Shown here in pieces: positions 59,654 through 64,000 of a stretch of 64,000 nt of DNA. Each line of letters starts with the position of its first letter. The first letter of the stretch is position 1. A model generated the notes under the pieces. That model worked only from the letters and a program-made list of their open reading frames with translations, was not told where the DNA came from and searched no databases. Location: positions 124,001 to 188,000 of the forward strand of contig NZ_SDLR01000008.1 of the NCBI RefSeq assembly GCF_004522215.1. The letters are read 5' to 3'. A program made the position numbers and the translations under genes. The stretch is from Ammoniphilus sp. YIM 78166. GTDB taxonomy: Bacteria; Bacillota; Bacilli; Aneurinibacillales; RAOX-1.

Positions 59654-61558
59654 ATGGAGAATAGAACCCTGCCACAGTTACTAAGAGATAAAGTGAGTCA
59701 AATGGGGACTCGAGTAGCTCTTAGGGAAAAGGACTTTGGAATTTGGAATGAGTATACGTGGGAATCTTTTTATCAGCTGGTTAAGAAGTTTGGAGTGGGT
59801 TTGCATTCATTAGGGTTGGCTCGTGGCGAAGCATTGGCAATCATCGGAGACAATCGGCCAGAGTGGGTTGTTTCTGAACTGAGCGCTCAGTCAATTGGAG
59901 GGATTTCAGTAGGTATCTACCAAGATTCATTGCCAAACGAGGTCTCTTACATACTGAATCACTGTCATGCTCGGTTTGTAGTTGTAGAGGATCAAGAGCA
60001 GGTTGATAAGATACTAGAAGTGGAGGACGAGCTGAAGCAAGTCGAAAAAATCATCTACTACGATCCTAAGGGAATGAGGGACTATACTCATCCTAAGCTC
60101 ATGTATTTTGAAGACGTCTTGAAGCTAGGTGAAAAAGAAGAACCCAAAAAACCAGGATGGTTTGAACAACAGATCGAGTTAGGAAGTTTAGACGATATCG
60201 CCATTCTCTCTTACACCTCGGGAACAACGGGAAAGCCAAAGGGAGCCATGCTTAGTCACCGGAATCTTGTAAGTATGGGTAATAACCTTATGGAAATGGA
60301 TCCGTTAAAGGTTGGGGATGAATATCTTTCTTTTCTCCCTTTAGCATGGATCGGAGAGCAAATGATGTCTGTTTCCTCTTTTCTCGTAATCGGGTTTACC
60401 ATAAACTTTCCGGAGGAACCAACGACAACGCAGCAGAACTTGCGAGAAATTGGGCCGCATGTGATGTTTTCTCCTCCTCGAATCTGGGAGGATATGGTGT
60501 CGAAGGTGCAGGTACGAATTCAAGATGCTGGCTGGTTAAAGCGAAAAGCCTATGATGTTTTCAAAAAGATTGGAGACAAAGTGGCCGATGCTCATTTTGA
60601 AGGTAAACCGATCCCGACCCTGACGAAGGTACTGTATATGCTTGGAGATTATCTCGTATTTAGTGCTCTAAAGGATCATCTTGGACTTCTGCGGTTAAAG
60701 CGAGCTTATACTGGAGGAGCTGCCCTAGGTCCTGACGTCTTCCGCTTTTTCCATAGCATGGGGGTCAATCTGAAGCAAATCTACGGTCAAACCGAAGTGG
60801 CCGGAATTGCAATTGTACATCGGGATGGCGATATCAAGTTCGACAGTGTGGGCGTTCCCATACCGGGAACGAAGATAAAAATCTCAGAGGAAGGTGAGAT
60901 CCTTATCCACAGTCCAAGCGTATTTGTAGGCTATTTCGAAAACGAGAAGGCTACAGCGGAAACGATCCATGATTCTTGGCTTCATACAGGAGATGCAGGA
61001 TACCTAGATGATGCAGGACATCTGTATGTCATTGACCGTCTCAAGGATGTTATTCGTCTTGAGAGTGGAGAAATGTTTTCCCCACAGTTTATTGAGAACA
61101 AGCTAAAGTTCAGCCCGTACATTCAAGAAGCTGTGGCTATTGGAAAGGATAGAGAGTATGTCACTGCGATACTTAACATTGACATGGGGAATGTAGGTCG
61201 CTGGGCTGAGGAAAATCAAATCGCCTATACCACCTATACCGACTTATCTGCCAAACCGGAAGTATTGGAGCTGATCCAAAGAGAAGTAACGGAAATTAAT
61301 TATGGACTCCCGGATAAAGCGAAGATTAGAAAGTTCGTTCTTCTGTGGAAAGAGCTCGACGCTGATGATGAAGAACTAACGAGAACCAAGAAAATCAGAA
61401 GAGGGTTCATCATTGAAAAGTATAAAGAGGTAATCGACGGAATGTACTCCGTCCACAGTGAGATTAGTGTGGAAGGGAAGATCCGTTACAGAGATGGCAA
61501 AGAACAGGTTATCAATACGCGTCTTCGCATCATGATGACCGATGGGGAGGTGGCTTAA
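59654..61558 (+). CDS. AMP-dependent acyl-CoA synthetase (long-chain / aryl acid type)
   Basis: 634 aa. Seen: ILSYTSGTTGKPKGAMLSHRN near residues 187-207 (P-loop), IYGQTEVAGIAI near 376, HTGDAGYLDDAGHLYVIDRLKDVI near 441-464, and KIRRGFIIEKY near 590 for the C-terminal Lys region. It activates a carboxylic acid with ATP and CoA. Being inside a Liv-type transporter operon (56 bp after livG; stop and livH start share a base) suggests it activates the imported acid. Such ligase-transporter clusters are known in aromatic and aliphatic acid degraders. The actual substrate is not visible. CGGGAGGAAGAAC precedes the ATG. Confidence 0.88.
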   Translation: MENRTLPQLLRDKVSQMGTRVALREKDFGIWNEYTWESFYQLVKKFGVGLHSLGLARGEALAIIGDNRPEWVVSELSAQSIGGISVGIYQDSLPNEVSYILNHCHARFVVVEDQEQVDKILEVEDELKQVEKIIYYDPKGMRDYTHPKLMYFEDVLKLGEKEEPKKPGWFEQQIELGSLDDIAILSYTSGTTGKPKGAMLSHRNLVSMGNNLMEMDPLKVGDEYLSFLPLAWIGEQMMSVSSFLVIGFTINFPEEPTTTQQNLREIGPHVMFSPPRIWEDMVSKVQVRIQDAGWLKRKAYDVFKKIGDKVADAHFEGKPIPTLTKVLYMLGDYLVFSALKDHLGLLRLKRAYTGGAALGPDVFRFFHSMGVNLKQIYGQTEVAGIAIVHRDGDIKFDSVGVPIPGTKIKISEEGEILIHSPSVFVGYFENEKATAETIHDSWLHTGDAGYLDDAGHLYVIDRLKDVIRLESGEMFSPQFIENKLKFSPYIQEAVAIGKDREYVTAILNIDMGNVGRWAEENQIAYTTYTDLSAKPEVLELIQREVTEINYGLPDKAKIRKFVLLWKELDADDEELTRTKKIRRGFIIEKYKEVIDGMYSVHSEISVEGKIRYRDGKEQVINTRLRIMMTDGEVA

Positions 61559-62442
61559 TGGACTTTTTTCTGCAATTAGCCGTTAGTGGGCTCGTTATTG
61601 GATCTGTGTATTCACTCGTGGCTCTAGGCTTTGTCTTAATCTATAAATCCAGTGATGCGATTAACATGGCCCAAGGTGAATTTTTGCTCGTAGGGACCTA
61701 CATTTGTTTGACCCTCATTACAACGTATAATGTTCCATTCATTCCCGCGTTGCTGCTCACCCTCGTGTTTAGTGCGGCTTTAGGCTTCCTGATCGAACGC
61801 TTAGTCTTAAGGCCATTCATTGGCGAGCCCGTCATCTCTATGATTATGGCAACGATTGGGCTTGCGAGCTTAATGGCTGGTATTATCCATGTGATCTGGG
61901 GATTCGAAACCCGCGTATATCCGCCCATTTTCTCACAGGAACCAATAAAATTTGGAGCTATCGTCATTTCTCCGATTTACTTATGGTCTCTCGTCATTGT
62001 TCTCGTGCTGCTTGTCCTGTTTACTCTCTTCTTTAAGTTTTCGAAGATGGGTGTGGCCATGCGAGCAACGGCAGATGATCAACAAGCAGCTTTATCCATG
62101 GGAATTAGCGTAAAGGCCGTATTTGCTATTACCTGGGCCATTTCAGCCATCGTATCTTCCGTTGGGGGAGTCCTGCTAGGGAATATCAACGGGGTCAATT
62201 CTTCTCTTGCTTTGATCGGCTTAAAGGTATTGCCAGTTGCGTTGCTGGGAGGGCTTGATAGTATTCCCGGTGCCATTGTCGGAGGGTTTATTATCGGTTT
62301 ACTTGAAAGCTTAGCCGGCGGATATCTAGATCCATTAGTAGGCGGAGGATTAAAGGATGTTGTTCCATTTTTTGTCTTAGTCCTCATTCTGATGTTTAAG
62401 CCTTATGGATTGTTTGGAAAGCGCGAAATAGAAAGGGTGTGA
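61558..62442 (+). CDS. livH: Branched-chain amino acid-type ABC permease LivH
   Basis: 294 aa, about eight hydrophobic segments. Starts FFLQLAVSGLVIGSVYSLVALGFVLIYKSSDAINMAQGEF, the classical LivH opening; the ATPase-contact loop (MRATADDQQAALSMGISVKAVFAITW) lies near residue 170, and LLGGLDSIPGAIVGGFIIGL near 225. ATG shares its first base with the previous stop (TAATG). Confidence 0.93.
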   Translation: MDFFLQLAVSGLVIGSVYSLVALGFVLIYKSSDAINMAQGEFLLVGTYICLTLITTYNVPFIPALLLTLVFSAALGFLIERLVLRPFIGEPVISMIMATIGLASLMAGIIHVIWGFETRVYPPIFSQEPIKFGAIVISPIYLWSLVIVLVLLVLFTLFFKFSKMGVAMRATADDQQAALSMGISVKAVFAITWAISAIVSSVGGVLLGNINGVNSSLALIGLKVLPVALLGGLDSIPGAIVGGFIIGLLESLAGGYLDPLVGGGLKDVVPFFVLVLILMFKPYGLFGKREIERV

Positions 62443-63518
62443 CGAACAGAATGCGAAATCCTTTTGTTATGGAGTGTGGAGAGTTTCACGTTAACTATAA
62501 GCAGGAAACGGCCATTTACAAGATTGCCAGAGTGCGCCGCAGGGTTATGATCATTCTTGCTTTCTTCGCCGCATTCCCGCTCATATTTGGGGATTATTAT
62601 GTAGGCCTGGCCACGCTATGCGGCATTGCCGCGGTTGGGGCGATCGGTCTTAATATTCTTACTGGATTTACCGGACAGATCCATATTGGGGTAGGTGCAT
62701 TTTTAGGAGTTGGAGGATATGCCTCAGCGATCATTACCACCAAGCTTGGGATGCCCTTTTGGATTGCCTTGCCGATTGCAGGTTTAATCACGGCAGCCGT
62801 TGGTGCCTTATTCGGAATTCCGTCGCTGCGATTAAAAGGGCTCTACCTAGCAATGGCGACTTTAGCCGCTCAGGTTATCATCTTGTTTGTCATTAGCAGA
62901 TGGGACAGTGTCACCGGCGGGACTGCGGGAATTATCCTTTCTCGTCCTAGCATTTTCGGATTTACCTTTGCTTCCGAAACAAGCTACTATTACTTAACCA
63001 TGATTGTTTTATTCCTTACGGCTCTCTTTACGATGAACTTGTTCCGGTCTCGAATGGGCCGAGCGTTCGTGGCGGTGCGAGATCGCGACGTAGCAGCGGA
63101 AGTAATGGGTATTGACTTGTTTAAGACGAAGCTAATGTCTTTTGCTGTGAGTTCTTTCTTTGTGGGCGTAGCAGGATGCCTCATGGGCCATTACACCATG
63201 GTTGTAAGTCCCGAGCTATACAGCATCAGCGTTTCGATTGAATATCTGGCGATGATCTTGATAGGCGGCTTGGGCAGTGTCATGGGTTCGATTTATGGTG
63301 CGGTCTTCATTACGATGCTTCCTGTATTTTTGAGGATGATCATGGAAGTGCTGGGAACCTACTTCCCGGGTTTAGAAGGTGTGTTTGTAGGATTCAGAGA
63401 GGTAATCTTCGGTGCGATTATCATTCTCTTCTTGATCTATGAGCCAGATGGTATCGCCAAGATGTGGAAAAATCTTAAAAATTACTTTAAGTTATGGCCT
63501 TTCTCTTACAATCGATAA
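62439..63518 (+). CDS. livM: Branched-chain amino acid-type ABC permease LivM
   Basis: 359 aa. A cytoplasmic N-terminal extension (residues 1-32) precedes about nine hydrophobic segments. GLNILTGFTGQIHIGVGAFLGVGGYASAI near 69-97 and RDRDVAAEVMGIDLFKTKLMSFAVSS near 213-238 (EAA-like loop), then LIGGLGSVMGSIYGAVFI near 274 are typical. A GTG at 62439 overlaps the livH stop by 4 bp; an ATG at 62451 is a possible alternative start. Acts with LivH as the channel. Confidence 0.9.
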   Translation: MTNRMRNPFVMECGEFHVNYKQETAIYKIARVRRRVMIILAFFAAFPLIFGDYYVGLATLCGIAAVGAIGLNILTGFTGQIHIGVGAFLGVGGYASAIITTKLGMPFWIALPIAGLITAAVGALFGIPSLRLKGLYLAMATLAAQVIILFVISRWDSVTGGTAGIILSRPSIFGFTFASETSYYYLTMIVLFLTALFTMNLFRSRMGRAFVAVRDRDVAAEVMGIDLFKTKLMSFAVSSFFVGVAGCLMGHYTMVVSPELYSISVSIEYLAMILIGGLGSVMGSIYGAVFITMLPVFLRMIMEVLGTYFPGLEGVFVGFREVIFGAIIILFLIYEPDGIAKMWKNLKNYFKLWPFSYNR

Positions 63519-63591
63519 GCTTACATAGCTCTAGAGGCTGGGTAAGAGAAGTTCATGAATAAAATTCAAATCAAAATGGGGGAAACAAAAA

Positions 63592-64000
63592 ATGAAGAAA
63601 ATGTGGAAGAAGTTAGGCTTGAGCGCTGCAACACTTTCCCTGGCATTAGGTTTAGCCGCATGCGGCGGAGGCAACAACAGCAGTGCTCCTGCTACAGGTG
63701 GAGATGCCAAACCTGCCGACACGGCGGGTAAGCCAGCAGAAGCTCAGCCTAAAGGAACGATAAAGCTTGGTGGATTATTCGATATTACAGGGGGAACAGG
63801 GGATGTGGGTGCTCCTTATGCGGATGGCGAGAAGGCGTATGTTGAGTACATCAACAGTAAAGGCGGAGTGAACGGCTACAAAATTGAGTTAATCGGTGAG
63901 GATTATGCCTATAAAATTCCTGAAGCACAAAAACTCTACACGAAGTTTAAATCAAAGGATCAAGTGTCTGCAATCTTGGGTTGGGGAACAGGCGACACCG
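63592..64000 (+). CDS. livK: Branched-chain amino acid-type ABC substrate-binding lipoprotein LivK, 5' part
   Basis: 136 codons to the window edge. Lipoprotein signal (KKMWKKLGLSAATLSLALGLAAC; lipobox LAAC with Cys near residue 23), a Gly/Ala/Pro-rich linker, then IKLGGLFDITGGTGDVGAPYADGEKAYVEYINSKGGVNGYKIELI, the family 6 periplasmic-binding fold opening. ATG at 63592 with GGGGGAAACAAAA upstream. Its ligand would define the operon's substrate, but the binding site is mostly beyond the window. Confidence 0.9.
   Translation, partial: MKKMWKKLGLSAATLSLALGLAACGGGNNSSAPATGGDAKPADTAGKPAEAQPKGTIKLGGLFDITGGTGDVGAPYADGEKAYVEYINSKGGVNGYKIELIGEDYAYKIPEAQKLYTKFKSKDQVSAILGWGTGDT

Noticed and set aside
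1-64000. tRNA, rRNA, insertion sequences, prophage genes, replication origin
   Set aside because: Looked for on both strands; no transposase, integrase, cloverleaf or rRNA sequence could be recognised.

Overview
The window comes from the chromosome of an aerobic, spore-forming, low-GC Gram-positive bacterium of the order Bacillales. Supporting signs are an H-type small acid-soluble spore protein gene (56786-56968), CcpA, RefZ and EzrA homologues, a tyrosine T-box leader before tyrS, AGGAGG-type ribosome binding sites, and frequent GTG and TTG starts. The gene order aroA(G)-ccpA ... acuC-acuB | acsA ... tyrS | rpsD ... GAF-GGDEF ... refZ ... ezrA matches the Bacillus subtilis backbone. Wide use of aromatic and acid catabolism points to the Paenibacillus/Brevibacillus/Aneurinibacillus/Ammoniphilus side of the order, but the genus cannot be fixed from sequence alone.

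Region 1 (1-4.1 kb): the 3' part of a thiamine-diphosphate enzyme, a TAXI-type TRAP solute-binding lipoprotein, a decayed C-terminus of an aromatic ring-hydroxylating dioxygenase, and a benzaldehyde/vanillin-dehydrogenase-like ALDH. This looks like the edge of an aromatic catabolism locus.

Region 2 (4.2-22.2 kb): an almost complete oxidative tryptophan pathway. kynA, kynB and kynU give anthranilate. An HpaB-type flavin monooxygenase with a stand-alone FMN adenylyltransferase probably gives 3-hydroxyanthranilate. A dioxygenase, ACMS decarboxylase, semialdehyde dehydrogenase, Rid-type deaminase, oxalocrotonate decarboxylase, hydratase, aldolase and acylating acetaldehyde dehydrogenase then give pyruvate and acetyl-CoA. 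A DctPQM TRAP transporter follows, and two paralogous Crp/Fnr-type regulators flank a 52-bp tandem repeat array. An arylamine N-acetyltransferase gene is divergent from kynU. No flavin reductase is visible.

Region 3 (22.3-30.6 kb): ilvE, an M29 aminopeptidase, a small zinc-ribbon protein, a VanZ-like protein, a 36-residue membrane peptide, a peptide-type ABC transporter without ATPase genes, and an HMGL-like aldolase.

Region 4 (30.7-50 kb): the conserved backbone: DAHP synthase/chorismate mutase, ccpA, mtnN, acuBC, acsA, a class A penicillin-binding protein, tyrS with its T-box, rpsD with a long leader, a phosphatase, a GAF-GGDEF protein, refZ, and an EzrA homologue carrying an extra N-terminal TPM domain.

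Region 5 (50-64 kb): an RraA-family gene, isocitrate lyase, a complete fixABCX operon, a second 52-bp tandem array, a small CxxC protein gene missed by length filters, sspH, a FabG-type reductase, a DUF1540 protein, and a branched-chain-amino-acid-type ABC transporter operon with an embedded acyl-CoA ligase (cut by the window end).

The genes share a theme: uptake of carboxylates and aromatics, and funnelling to acetyl-CoA. Entry to the TCA and glyoxylate cycles is represented by AcsA and AceA. Good CcpA (cre) operators sit at acsA, dctP, livG and the ALDH, and ccpA itself lies in the window, so carbon-catabolite repression of these functions is likely.
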